Source: Archegozetes longisetosus
Lineage: Eukaryota; Arthropoda; Arachnida; Sarcoptiformes; Trhypochthoniidae
Assembly (NCBI GenBank): GCA_018873245.2
Contig: JAEMBT020000003.1
Coordinates: 4,793,843-4,857,842, forward strand
DNA length: 64,000 bases
Direction: 5' to 3'
Below are positions 25,370-36,772 of the stretch, piece after piece. Made by a program: the position numbers and the translations under genes. The notes under the pieces were generated by a model that searched no databases, was not told where the DNA came from, and saw only the letters and a list, made by a program, of their open reading frames with translations. Positions within the stretch are counted from its first letter, which is position 1; each line of letters opens with the position of its first letter.

Positions 25370-25459
25370 TTCAATGATATTTTTATTAAATACAAGTTTA
25401 TCTAATAATTTTTTAGCATTAAACAGTTTATTAAAATAACGTTAAAATTTAGTAATAAA

Positions 25460-26587
25460 TCAAAGCTGTACAACAGTTGGTGCCTCGTCTTCTTGTTCAC
25501 CACTAAAATCCCATTTGAATCTTTTGGTCAAATTTTCTTGAAATCTTAGTCCTCTCTTTCTCAAAGTTTCGTTAATATTAGGATTAGATTTAGTGTTGGA
25601 GAAAAAAATCCTCAAATAAATAACTAAAAAATTATCATTTTCTACAATATCAGCGAAAAATTCTTCGGGAGTTTGCTTGAGTTGAAAATGTAAAACTCTA
25701 ACAAAATTTAAATATAAATCAGTATATTTTGCGATCGCGTTCTCACTCATACAGAGAATTTTAAGTAGACTTTTCCAATACTCAAAAGCGTCATAAACGT
25801 GTCCTATCAAGAAAGCGACAAAAGCGAACTGAAGTTCTCCCAATACATCATTTATTTGTTCATAATTAGAAAGTATTGCTTCGAGGGTAAAAGAGGCGTC
25901 AATTGAATGGTGAGATATTTCGCTCGGACTCGAGTTTGGAGGATAAAGAAAGCGATTCGAAACTGGAGTGAAGTTAATTGCACAATTAGGCTCAGTTTCC
26001 ATTATCGGCAGTCCGTCACTATCTTTCTTAACATTCTTTCTGTCAATCGAATGACTCAATTGTGTGACTGATTTTATTTTTCCACACTTAGGGTTCAATC
26101 GATTGAAAAGTGATTCTGTGATATAGTCTGTGAGTCCGACCCAAACCTCGTAAGTCTCGAATTGATAAGCGCCTAAGTATTTATCGATTGAACCATCAGC
26201 TAAATTGATTTTAAACCTTTCCAATTGTTGCAAATCATTATAGTCTTCATCAGTGTCTTCATTGAATTTATGCCACTTTTTGACGACTAGTTCTGCCCCT
26301 TTGAAATACTTGAAAAATCCTGTTCTCGGAGCTACTGATCCGTCTTTAGCGACAGAACTGTAATAAATGAAATGGAGACCCGTGGGAATCATTTTAACCC
26401 CAAGGAACTTTGGTCCGATATTATAGACGTTCAAATCGATGCCAAATTCTGTTCCGATCGGCATCTCTTCTATTATTAAAGTCGAACATTCTTTCACCAA
26501 ACGTCTTGCTGTTGTTTGATCGAAATCGTTAGACTTTGGATAACTTAACCCATCATTTGTTGACTCATTTGATGAACTGTTTGCCAT
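25460..26587 (-). CDS. AAR2: AAR2 splicing factor homologue
   Basis: U5 snRNP assembly factor that binds PRPF8 before BRR2 joins, acting in cytoplasmic snRNP maturation. The single-exon frame has 375 residues (human 384). Conserved blocks are IIEEMPIGTEFGIDLNVYNI, GPKFLGVKMIPTGLHFIYYS, PRTGFFKYF, LGAYQFETYEVWVGLTDYIT, DVLGELQFAFVAFLIGHVYD, AFEYWKSLLKILC, FFADIVENDNFL and LTKRFKWDF. The N-terminal beta domain and C-terminal helical domain are both complete. It is divergent from INTS5 with 394 bp between starts and convergent with CDC16 (90 bp between stops). Confidence 0.95.
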   Translation of the reverse strand: MANSSSNESTNDGLSYPKSNDFDQTTARRLVKECSTLIIEEMPIGTEFGIDLNVYNIGPKFLGVKMIPTGLHFIYYSSVAKDGSVAPRTGFFKYFKGAELVVKKWHKFNEDTDEDYNDLQQLERFKINLADGSIDKYLGAYQFETYEVWVGLTDYITESLFNRLNPKCGKIKSVTQLSHSIDRKNVKKDSDGLPIMETEPNCAINFTPVSNRFLYPPNSSPSEISHHSIDASFTLEAILSNYEQINDVLGELQFAFVAFLIGHVYDAFEYWKSLLKILCMSENAIAKYTDLYLNFVRVLHFQLKQTPEEFFADIVENDNFLVIYLRIFFSNTKSNPNINETLRKRGLRFQENLTKRFKWDFSGEQEDEAPTVVQL

Positions 26588-26981
26588 TTCTTAACTAATA
26601 TTTGTCATTCAAGTCATCAACAGATGAATAATCTATATTTCACAAACTTTCTATTCGTATTTTATTTCAAATTTTATTTTAATTCAATAATGAAAATATT
26701 GAATGTATAATAAATGATGTCTTCGGATGTTTTTCATTTTGAATACTAATATTGAGACGAAACAAAATCTAAAGGTAACTGAAAATAGATTGAATCAGTT
26801 TTATTAAGTTTATACTTTTAATTAAATATATTTAATGTTGATATTGATCGAGTCGAATCATAAAATATTAAAAATTAAATTTTGAATAAATGACGTAATT
26901 ATTTGTGTAGACCATAAAGGCATTGATAAATGTTTTCATAAGTTTTAAGAATAAAATATTTAATAAAATCAAAACAAAATA
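26588..26981. promoter_or_regulatory. Probable shared promoter of AAR2 and INTS5
   Basis: The 394 bp between these divergent start codons must hold both 5' leaders and the promoters. The sequence is strongly AT-rich. I see no specific element that can be named, so the regulatory assignment rests on geometry alone. Confidence 0.45.
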
Positions 26982-29900
26982 ATGTCAGCAGAAAATCAAA
27001 ACCAGAACTTGGTTTTGAATGAACTGAAGAACTTTTTACAGTTTGTTTGCGAAGAAAAGTCTTGTAATGTTGAGTCAGTCATCAATTCGAGTATTTCTTT
27101 ACTCAATTATTGTCCGTCAAGTCGTGACGCAGTCTTACAGTTCTTTTCGCAACTCTTTGACGACTACTGCGGCGAATATTGTGTCGCTAATTCAGTCAAT
27201 TCGTTGGCATCAAACGACAAATCGATATCAATTAGTGGTGAAAGAGTTGGACCTATTATTTCGAGATTTATATTAGCAAACAAGACCCCAATTAACTCGA
27301 GTAATTCGACTCAAAATGAATTGATTAGTGTGAGAAAGTTGTCGACAGATTCTCAGAAAAGACAATCAATCGATTGTTCAGATGAAACCAAACTTACCAC
27401 AACTCTAGACTGTCCACAGAGTCCAGTTGCGATGACTTCGACTTCAATGGACACATCAAATGAGACACCGAAAACAACTAGTGATAACAATAGCGACTGG
27501 AATGCAATTATGAATTCACTTGACTTTCATTTCATACGAATCAGTGAATCGTTAATGACTATAATCAAAAATGAGTCAAACTCTTCGTTCGCTAAATCAA
27601 TAACTGATTGGTCGTTAGAATTGGCCGCAAAGTTGAGCGCAAAGTATGGGCGCTTCAGTCAATGCGTGGCGAACACAACACAACAGACTTCGAGTCAAGC
27701 TGATCCTAATTTATCATTAAGTTCTTCTCTATCGTTTTGGATGCAATGCCCGGCAATGCAAACGCTAACAAATCTAATAATTTCAACAAATACTATAGAA
27801 ATGGATGCTTTGATGAAGCAAATGCTTCAACACTCTCCACATTGTGACTGGATTCTAGCACATCTGATCACGACGATGTCTAACAATTCAGGATTCACTA
27901 CATATATAGAGCATTTAATGCAAAGCGCAGCTTCTTCTGCTTCTGTCACTTGTATTTTGTCTCATCTTTCGGAACACAATCCTAGAGCTATAGTTAACTG
28001 TTCTAAATCTAATATACCATTTCTGCTCAAATTATGTACTAATTCGAAGCCACTCTTAGACCTATTAGTTCTTGAGGCAACGAAACAAGGTAAGTTTTCT
28101 TAGTTTATCTTAATTCTTTTCAAAAATAGCCAACATTGAGTTGAATGAGAAATAAATTCAATTTTTGTTCCAGTAAACATTAAAGCGTTGAATGATTTGG
28201 TTGCATCGATAAAAGCTGAAGAGCTGAATGACTACGTATTGTTCTGCATAACAAACGCCCCGAACTCATTTGAATTGTTGAAGTTGGCGTTTGACATAAC
28301 AGTTCATCCAGATTCAAGCGAACAGTTGAAAAGTCAGACCTTACATATACTGTCATCAATAATTTCACACATTCATGAGTTTGTGTATGGATCGAACGTA
28401 ACTCTGACGAATACGCCTCCGATTTTGGTTCTACTTAAGAACAATATTCATGGCCTGGTTTTACATTCAGCTAAAACTGTAAATCCTTCTCTTCGGCGAT
28501 TGCAACTCCGATTATTACACTTACTTTGCATGCATTACGGAACTGAGTTCGTGATTGAAGTTTTCCACTACATATTGAGCGCACATTTGTATAATATAGA
28601 CAACACTTCATTTCGAACTCCAACTTCTAATCCATTGCTTTCTCCTTTACTAAAATCATTAAAACTACAGTTTGGTGCACAAATTCAGAACTGTTTAAGC
28701 GATACACTAAAGCTCCCATTAGAAAAGAATGTTTACTATTGGTCTCATCTGTTGGCTGCGGTTGAAGTCGAATCTGTTTGTTTAGACATTGATTTGTTGA
28801 CCACATTTTTCTCAGACCATAATTTTGATTCGAAGACAAAAATATTCAAAAAGTACTATATCTTACGTTTATTACTGCACACAATGGAAAAGTTTCCAAA
28901 GAGAATTACAAAGCCACAGCATCGACTCTGCCTTTCACTTGTCTCAACTTATTTTAAATTAATTAAATTACAGCAAAACTATTTTGATAATGAACTCGAT
29001 ATTTATATGGAAACTATAGTGACATGTCAAAAATCTATGTCTATTTTAGCCAAAAGCTATCCAGTTAATCAACACATACTTTCGAGGATATTGTTAGAAC
29101 TATCTCTTCGGAACAGCCAACTATTTAACTCAGTTTCAACTGAAACTAAAATTATCCAAAAAGATATTTCTTCTATTAGTTTGTTGAAAGAAAACACATC
29201 TTATGATTATGGAAATTCTAAATTCAGAAAAATACCACTTATTCCCGGAAAGAGAGAAGTTCCAACAAATGGCTTGAACTCAGAAAATGAAATTTTAATT
29301 ATAAACCAACAGTTAGTTTTGGATGCATTTCGTTGTTGTATTGTAGACATGGCATCTTTTGCAAAACTTCTTGTTCAATGTGTTTCACCTGATTTGTTAT
29401 TTAATGATATGCCATGGCCTGATGAAGACACTAGAGATGGACAATTACAAAATTTAAGGGTATTTATTTTATATTGACTCTAATACTTAATAATCAATGG
29501 TTCTAATTTGTCTGCTTTTGAATTATTAGGTGACAATCGAAAGAGATTTATGTATATCTCGTTTGTTTGATGCGAACCCCTTACTCTGGGACCTCTGCGA
29601 ACTCGTTAGTAATGCAGGCTTTTTGAGTCATTGTTTAGTCCTAATCAGGGCATTAATGACAGTACAGCGAACCCATTGGGCATCAACTTCTTTGAGTAAA
29701 GAGAATATCTTTGACACTCAGAGGTATAAACTTATTGTCATTATAATATCTATAGTTTCATGAAGTTTGATTTGTCGAACAGATTGTTAACACTATTATC
29801 GAAAAGTGATATTTTGCCATCAGTTCCATTCAAATACGTTCCAGTTGTTTTATCACAACTACAGCCATGGGAAGTGTCATGTATTTTAAACGATATTTGC

Positions 29901-30035
29901 AAGTATTTAAAAGATTCGACATCAAGTTCAACAAGTACACAATCATTGAAACCATATCTCGAAAGATTGCGTATAATAATGGCGCATAACATTCCTGGAC
30001 CACTATTTGTCAAAATATTTAAAGGATTGACTTAA
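26982..30035 (+). CDS. INTS5: Integrator complex subunit 5
   Basis: Helical-repeat scaffold subunit of the nuclear Integrator complex, which cleaves snRNA and promoter-proximal nascent transcripts. Exons 26982-28089, 28174-29459, 29530-29723 and 29783-30035 join in frame to give 946 residues (human 1019). The match to INTS5 rests on dispersed blocks: LQHSPHCDWILAHL, the VTIERDLCISRLFDANPLLW segment with its C-terminal RALMTVQRTHW, and SDILPSVPFKYVPVVLSQLQ followed by PWEVSCILNDICKYL. A Ser/Thr-rich insert lies around residues 90-170. The introns are 84, 70 and 59 nt. The family is poorly conserved in sequence, so domain limits are not given. Confidence 0.88.
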
Positions 30036-30264
30036 ATCATTGAAGAATCGCAAATTAAACTAAGACATATTAATCAATTCTGTAAATAAACTTTTAATGA
30101 ATTGAAAAGATTTATTAAGTTATTTAAAGGCAATTATAATTTTCTACCGATTTATGTTTACTTTGAAAGAATAATTATCTAAGTTATTGATGGAAATTTC
30201 TGCTCACTTTAAAGTTCAAAGAGGATGACGGCTTTTGATTCGCTTTATACATGTTAGTCTGATC

Positions 30265-31060
30265 TAGAGCTCGAACATAAGCTAAATTTTCAAACCCAAC
30301 CCAACCCGACCCGTACCCGTAAGAGTTTATAAACGGGTTACCCGTAAAAAACCCGTACAACCCGTAAAAATAACAAATATTCATAATTCAATATTTTATT
30401 AAAAGGCGTTCATTACTACGATTCATCACTATAAAATTATTGTATTCTGTCAGTTATTTTTTTTTATAGAAATCAAAGTTTGATCTTGTAAATAGTAATT
30501 TACCCACATTACTTGGATCAAGAGATAATCTTTTATTAGTCAATGCAATACAAACGTAGCTAAGGTTTCTCTCACTAGATAAATTTGTAGCAGAAATTGA
30601 TAGTAAACGCATTAAAATTATGAAAAGACGCGGATATTTGAATTTATTTTGTGCCCAAAATTGCATTAGTGGAGTGTTTAGTATAAAACTATGTGTTAAA
30701 TCCAAATAATTCCGCACTTCGTCATAACTTCTATTGATTGAGACTGTTTTCTCTGCAATATTAATAGTCTTAGAGACTGAAGAGTCAACTTTAACATCAG
30801 TAGTAATACTTTTATCAGGATTTTGTGTATTTTAGATATTAATACTTTCTGCAGTTGATTCCAATAAATTTATCTTCATAATTAGCATTTAATTATTTTC
30901 AAACAAAATAATTTTGTTTATGTACGGGTTTTCGAGACAAATTTTTCAAACCCGACCCAACCCGTAAAATATTTTTGCTGACCCAACCCGACCCAAACCC
31001 GTACGGGTTTGGGTTCTTGACGGGTTCCTGACGGGTTTAGGGTTTCATGTTCGACCTCTA
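30265..31060 (-). mobile_element. hAT-type transposon with ACCCG-rich subterminal arrays
   Basis: The element is 796 bp, with ends TAGAGCTCGAAC and GTTCGACCTCTA inverted at 11 of 12 bases. A perfect 8-bp duplication GTCTGATC lies at 30257-30264 and 31061-31068. The minus strand encodes only the C-terminal hAT dimerisation domain (30717-30454; LLSISATNLSSERNLSYVCI and LTNKRLSLDPSNVGKLLF), without a start codon. Both subterminal regions are packed with ACCCG/CGGGT motifs, probably transposase-binding sites. It cannot encode a full transposase and would depend on a relative elsewhere. Confidence 0.88.
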
Positions 31061-31910
31061 GTCTGATCTTCAATTCATCTTTTCAGTCTCAATCTGATTA
31101 ATCGATTGATTGCATGTGACTCTTTTAGGTAAAACTCTTGAACGCATCAAACGATTACTTCTAGCAATTGATGTTCTACTCAAAGATTCTGTCGAATGAA
31201 AAAATCAATTGATATAAACAATAAATTATAAAATGAAGAGATACTGAAATATTCTTTTTAGTGACTTCTTAATTTTGGTCCTGAGGGTTATATTTGTAAT
31301 AAATATCTGACAAATCAGACATCGACCCTGATAAACCCTTGGGTCTCGTTAATGTTTCAATAAGATTTTTTCAGATCCTTTCATAAAAACCAACTGTTAT
31401 CAAAAATAATGATCTGATGAGTCAATTTTCAACTTAATTCTTAAAATTTTTCTCAATCTCATTAAATGTTATTTTATAATTAAGGTCTTGTAAAGAACTC
31501 TAAGCATAACAAAGCAATTTCATGAATAGGTTTTCAATTACTTTAGGTATCTTTACTATTGAACAAGTTGACGTGGTCAATATCTTTCAAAATTTCTTCT
31601 ATATATCGAAAATAATGATTAATAACATATCGTAAGTCTCCTTTTTCCAAGAAGGAATGGTGTGATTCCCAAGATCATTTCAAATAGTTGAACACTCGTT
31701 GACCGAACATCGCATTAGTTCCGCTATAGTAATCGAATTCAGATGTAATTCTGGCAGTTGATAAGAACTTCCTTTCATTGCATTCATCGTATCGAAAAAA
31801 TCAAAATTTTGTCAACAAAAACAAAATTGAATCCGTAAAAGTTTAACGATTTTTAGAATACAGTAAATATATTTCACACAATATGTTCTGAGATCCGGCA
31901 CTTTTAATGA

Positions 31911-32245
31911 TAAGATAATAATGGTGACAAGTTTAGGATGTAGTTTATAAGAAGTAAGTGATAAAGGGTAATGCTTGAGTATACTTTTTCAAATGTTTGC
32001 AATCTTTTGATTTTATACTGCGTACAAGATTTCATTTTGCGTACGAGATTTCATACTGCGTGCGAGATTTCATACTGCGTGCGAGATTTCATACTGCGTA
32101 CAAGATTTCACACTGAAAGATAAGATAATAACGGTGACAAGTTTAAGATGTAGTTTATAAGGAGTAAGTAATAAAGGATAATGCTTGAGTATACTTTTCA
32201 AGTGGTTGCAATCTTTTGATTTCATACTGCGTACGAGATTTCACA
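31911..32245. repeat. Duplicated block with 19-bp tandem array
   Basis: Two diverged copies of a block of about 130 bp (from about 31911 and from about 32118; both read GATAATA, GGTGACAAGTTTA, GATGTAGTTTATAA in order) flank five copies of a 19-bp unit at 32014-32108 (CATACTGCGTGCGAGATTT and variants). The second block ends with one further unit. The array lies 320 bp upstream of the oxidase start, so it could affect that promoter, but nothing shows that it does. Confidence 0.8.
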
Positions 32246-32431
32246 CTAAAAGATTTTATTGAACATAAATATTGAATGAAACTGATAAGATGCTCTTTGA
32301 TAGTACAGTGGTTACAACTGATAGATTACAAATTTTGCCATATTTAAAGCGGTGTAGCGATAGTTTTCATTTCATTTGATAACTAGATTCTGTGTTATTG
32401 ATCATTTCTCGTGTTAGACAGAAATCGAGTA

Positions 32432-35122
32432 ATGATGTTCCAATATATGGTTTTTTTGTTATTCCTGCCAAGTTTAACGGCATTGTCACCCGATAATCCT
32501 GTTTTCGGAGATAAAAATCTATTTCTGTCCATATCGCAGAGAGGACTTGGACGAGCCGTGGAACCCAAAAAAGTTCTGATCGTAGGAGCCGGTATGGCTG
32601 GGTTGGTAGCAGCGTATGAACTCAAAAACTCTGGTCACCAAGTGGTCATTCTTGAGGCAAACTTGGAAGTTGGAGGAAGAATCATGACCTACCGAGATCC
32701 AACTGGCTGGTACATCGAGCTGGGGGCGATGCGCTTTCCCTCTGTACATTCACTGACAAAAAACTATGTCGATAAGTTCAATCTCTCTACGAATCCTTTT
32801 ATAATGAGCAGCAATAATACTTTGTACTACATGAATGGAATTCGTGCACGTACCTCGGAGGTAGAACAAAACCCAAACATACTCAACTTCACTTTAACTC
32901 CAACGGAGAAAGGAAAATCTGCTTATCAATTGTTCACAGAGGCTGTCCTGCCTGTTAAGAAGGAGATTGAAGATTTTGGATGGAATTATGTCGTTGAAAA
33001 GTATGACGGTTGGAGTGTTCAACAATACATGAAGCGTGCAGGTCTTTCACCAGGAGCTATAACCTATATGGGATTGGTACTAAACATTGAAAGCATCTTT
33101 TTCACTTCATTCGTAGAGTCCCTTCGCGATCAGTCTGAAATTACTGATACTGTGAAATTCTACGAAATTACAGACGGTAACGATCGGCTACCAAAAGCCT
33201 TCTTGCAGATTTTGGCCAATGACATCTCCTATGGCATGTATGTGGACACTGTTAAGCAAAACAGTTTGGGTGTTACCGTTTATGGGAGGGCATCAAATGG
33301 AAGTAGATTTGAAGTGACTGGTGACTATTTGGTCCTTACCCCTACTGCCAGGATGATCAGCCTTATGAATTTCGTCCCACCAATGCCTGCAGATAAACAG
33401 AAAGCATTCCGTTCCGTTCATTATGACAGCGCCAGTAAGGTTGCCCTATACTGCAATGAAAAATTCTGGGAACGAGAGGGCATATATGGAGGAAAATCAA
33501 TCACAGATCTTCCTAATCGCTTTATCTACTATACAGGTCATAATTTTTCTAAAATTTCTGGAGGTGTGTTACTTGCATCTTACTTGTGGTCTGATGAAGC
33601 ACTTAAGTGGACTGGCCTCTCCGATACTGAATGCCTGAACCTAGCCAAATTTGATGTGAGTGAAGTGCACGGATACAATATCGATCAATTTGTTGTAGGG
33701 GGTGTAGTCAAACATTGGGCGAAAGATCCTTATGCTCTGGGTGCATTTCCACTCTTCACTCCTTTCCAAGAACTTGAATTTCCTTACCTACTCTCCACTC
33801 CACTAGGTCGTGTAAGTTTTGCAGGAGATTATACAAACGATCAGCATGCTTGGGTAAATGGAGCGATCCTATCTGGAATTCGAGAAGCACTTCGTATCAA
33901 TACACAGCCGGTAGATGTTGTTATACTAGGAGGAGGTCCAATTGGACTTGTGACAGCGTATTATGCCATGAAAGCAAATTTGACAGTAGCCGTCATTGAA
34001 CAATATGAATTTGGTAACTTCATGGGTAGTTCAGCAGGATACTCTAGACAATTTCGTGAAATGCACTCAGAGGAATACCTTGCTAAATATGCTGTCATTG
34101 CTACGCAACAATGGATTTCTTTAGAAGATGAGCTTGGGCTTGCACGTGGATCACTTCTTAATCAATCGGGATATCTGTTTTTTGGAAATGTATCTACAGG
34201 ATCCACAGTGGAGGGGGATTTTGATAAAATCAAGACAAATTGCAAAAATCTCGATTTAAATTGTATTTTAATGAACTCTACAGATATAAGTAACACTTAT
34301 CCGTTTAAAGGATTGGACGACAAAGATGAAGGAATTTATCAGGCAGATTCAGGTCAAATTAATGTGCAAGCAACCATAACAGCAATCTTAACAGCACTGC
34401 GTGCTTCTAACCTGGTTACATTAAGACCAAATGAACAACTTGTGGCGATTAACATGAGTGATCCTAATAATGTTGTTATTACTACAAATAGGGGCGTTCT
34501 TGAGTCCCGAAAGCTTATCCTTGCTCCAGGACCATTCGCAAATGATGTATTTGGATTACTTAATTTTAAAATTAACATGACTATCTGGGAGATGCCATCC
34601 ATCTACTTCAAAGTTGTTGACCATGCAATTAAATTTCCAACTTGGTTTTACTTTGGTGGTTCGGAATCTTCACTGTATTATGGATTTCCTGAGAATACCT
34701 TTGATATTTCAGGATATGTCAAGATATCTCCAGACTTTGTTTTTAGTAAATTCGAGAACCCTAAAAATCGTACTAACACACCTGACCTGCAGCTCATCGA
34801 AATGACTAGATCATTTGTTCGCGACTTCATATCCAATGTTGATGCTAATGACTATATTGTGAGCAACTCAACCTGCCTCATATCACTACTACCCGATAAC
34901 GGGTTTATTCTCGGTTTTGCTCCAAGCTTCTTGTCAAACTATAAAAATCTTGTAATCTCCACATCTGGCTGGGGTATGAAATTTGTACCACTCTTTGGAC
35001 AGACTCTTCTTCAATTGGCTGTTAATGGAACATCAGATATAGATGTTTCAAAGATGTCAATTGAACGACCTGGAATACTACTTACATCTAACCCTTATCA
35101 CGAAGCTGGGAAGCTTAAGTAG
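32432..35122 (+). CDS. Secreted L-amino-acid oxidase / sarcosine-oxidase-like fusion
   Basis: Single-exon frame of 896 residues holding two flavoenzymes in series. The start at 32432 opens a hydrophobic signal peptide (MMFQYMVFLLFLPSLTALS). The N-terminal half (about residues 40-490) is a flavin amine oxidase of the L-amino-acid oxidase type: dinucleotide motif VLIVGAGMAGLVAAYEL, GGRIMTYRDPTGWYIELGAM, and the flavin-closing segment SFAGDYTNDQHAWVNGAIL. The C-terminal half begins at VDVVILGGGPIGLVTAYYAM and resembles monomeric sarcosine oxidase/N-methyl-amino-acid oxidase: SAGYSRQFREMHSEEYLAKY, then STCLISLLPDNGFILGF, whose Cys (residue 815) aligns with the cysteine that binds FAD covalently in sarcosine oxidase, then STSGWGMKF. 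Both halves should oxidise amines to release hydrogen peroxide. Sarcosine and L-amino acids are inferred substrates only. Several N-x-S/T sites fit a secreted or luminal protein. I recall a putative bifunctional amine oxidase with these two activities annotated in Dictyostelium; transfer or ancient fusion are both open. Confidence 0.9.
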   Translation: MMFQYMVFLLFLPSLTALSPDNPVFGDKNLFLSISQRGLGRAVEPKKVLIVGAGMAGLVAAYELKNSGHQVVILEANLEVGGRIMTYRDPTGWYIELGAMRFPSVHSLTKNYVDKFNLSTNPFIMSSNNTLYYMNGIRARTSEVEQNPNILNFTLTPTEKGKSAYQLFTEAVLPVKKEIEDFGWNYVVEKYDGWSVQQYMKRAGLSPGAITYMGLVLNIESIFFTSFVESLRDQSEITDTVKFYEITDGNDRLPKAFLQILANDISYGMYVDTVKQNSLGVTVYGRASNGSRFEVTGDYLVLTPTARMISLMNFVPPMPADKQKAFRSVHYDSASKVALYCNEKFWEREGIYGGKSITDLPNRFIYYTGHNFSKISGGVLLASYLWSDEALKWTGLSDTECLNLAKFDVSEVHGYNIDQFVVGGVVKHWAKDPYALGAFPLFTPFQELEFPYLLSTPLGRVSFAGDYTNDQHAWVNGAILSGIREALRINTQPVDVVILGGGPIGLVTAYYAMKANLTVAVIEQYEFGNFMGSSAGYSRQFREMHSEEYLAKYAVIATQQWISLEDELGLARGSLLNQSGYLFFGNVSTGSTVEGDFDKIKTNCKNLDLNCILMNSTDISNTYPFKGLDDKDEGIYQADSGQINVQATITAILTALRASNLVTLRPNEQLVAINMSDPNNVVITTNRGVLESRKLILAPGPFANDVFGLLNFKINMTIWEMPSIYFKVVDHAIKFPTWFYFGGSESSLYYGFPENTFDISGYVKISPDFVFSKFENPKNRTNTPDLQLIEMTRSFVRDFISNVDANDYIVSNSTCLISLLPDNGFILGFAPSFLSNYKNLVISTSGWGMKFVPLFGQTLLQLAVNGTSDIDVSKMSIERPGILLTSNPYHEAGKLK

Positions 35123-35254
35123 TGAGTTTGGTTCTTGATAACACTTGTGAGTACACTTCTTATTTTTATTATTTTCTTTCTACTTTAGGTATATAAGCAT
35201 GGAGCAAGCTGTTAAAAAATTTAAAATGCTACTTAGTACCATGCAACAATAATT

Positions 35255-35990
35255 AGAAGGAAACTTGTGCCAATTTTCAGTTGTCTGAAAAATTTCAACT
35301 TTTGTTGGTTACCAACTTTATAAATGTCAACTCAAAGTTTAACCACAATACAAAATGCTGAGTACTAATTTTAATGTTAAATAAATTGGATCAAAATTTA
35401 GCATATCTTGAGAGAGATTCCTCATTAAAAGTTTTAAATCCTTATATTAGCTTTATAGCATATATTTACTATTAGTATAAGGCTTTTAAAGTTTTAAAAG
35501 CATTTAAATTTTTACGCGATTTTAATGTGGGTATTTAAGTGTTAATAGATAATCTAATATTATTTTAATTCGTGAATATAGTGGTTAGTAAAGAAATGGT
35601 TAAAACGAAAAATATTTCTGCAATGACTGAAAAATAGAGACGATACTTCTTTACAATTTATTTCGCTACAATTATATATATCAAAATTAAACTAAATAGT
35701 TTTGGGAAATTATTTATTAAGCATTTAAAACTCATATTAATGTAAAAATTTTGTTTTTAAAAATTTAAACAACTTTTATATTTATAGTTATTATATGCTA
35801 TAAAGTATGCTATAAAGGATTAGAGCGTTTGATAAGGACTCTCTCAAGGTATGCTAAACTTTGATCCAATTTATTTAACATTAAAATTAGTGCCCAGTAT
35901 TTTGTCTTGTGATTTTAAGTTATGACAATTTTTAAGTTGGTAACCACTAAAAGTTAAGATTTTTGAGACAGAACTGAAAGTTCTTTCTTG
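35255..35990. repeat. Foldback element, about 735 bp
   Basis: The left half is inverted against the right half over most of its length. TTTCAACTTTTGTTGGTTAC on the left corresponds to GTAACCACTAAAAGTTAAGA on the right, and GCTAAACTTTGATCCAATTT to the inverse of AAATTGGATCAAAATTTAGC. Similarity falls toward the centre near 35610. No coding capacity. The exact ends and any target duplication are unclear. Confidence 0.7.
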
Positions 35991-36772
35991 GATATCATTA
36001 ATGGATGGTGATCTGAAGTCAATCATATAGTAATTCTGCTACAATTACACTAACCATCACGATTTCTATCTCTCATGACGTCTTCTATTCAGATTTTGAT
36101 ACATTTTTATTTGTTTATATTGGTATTTATAATTTTATTCACAATGTAATTTTTGATATTTTTGTGGCGAATAAACAGTTCTTAATTGCAAAAAGTAGTT
36201 TTTGAGTTCTTACGAGTTTGAGTTATAGGTATAATCTATTAGGAGTGTCTGTCCGCGAGAATAAGTCCTACAATCCTTATATACAGTATGACAACGCACA
36301 AAGTAAATTTTGATTAATTATCGTAGAATCGTACTTGAGGAGGCTTTGGGGCCGAAATAACGAAATATGGTAGTCTTAGTTGATTTTAAAGAGTCTTAAC
36401 TTAAATCACACTTTAAAGGTGAGAAGCTCATTTTTAGTGCTTTTATTGATGGTTTTAGAGGATCGACTAAGGTACGAGGTCGTACGAGAGGACTAAGAGT
36501 AAAAAATCATTTTCTCTGGTGGCTTTTCTTAAAAGTTGAGTTTTCTTATATTTTTTGTTAAAAATTCATTGAAAACAGCGCTTGGTGATTGAATTTCTGT
36601 GTTTCATAGACTCGTACTTGGTTAGTTACCGGAACCTTCCTTTATACACTAATAATAGATATCTAAAATACCCACTCACAATGTTACTTCTACATCAGTG
36701 TTTCAATATATTAAGATGCAACTAAACTAAACAAAAATTAAAACTGAAAAGCTGTTAACTCAAGAAATATAT

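Larger units (their letters stand above)
30036..32431. other. Intergenic with hAT element and tandem repeats
   Basis: This 2.4-kb gap contains a complete hAT-type element (30265-31060) and a duplicated block with a 19-bp tandem array (31911-32245) just upstream of the oxidase fusion gene. Sequence from 31070 to 31900 shows nothing I recognise. Confidence 0.5.

Noticed and set aside
30290..31045. ACCCG/CGGGT clusters as interstitial telomere repeats
   Set aside because: They lie symmetrically inside a hAT element with defined ends and an 8-bp duplication, and the unit differs from TTAGG/TTAGGG.
32014..32108. CRISPR-like array
   Set aside because: Units of 19 bp abut directly without spacers and the sequence is eukaryotic; it is a tandem repeat.
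32432..35122. Bacterial contamination or recent bacterial transfer for the oxidase fusion
   Set aside because: The flanks are continuous with the AT-rich animal sequence, and single-exon structure and moderate GC are shared by CNOT9 and MTMR2 here, so neither is evidence of transfer.
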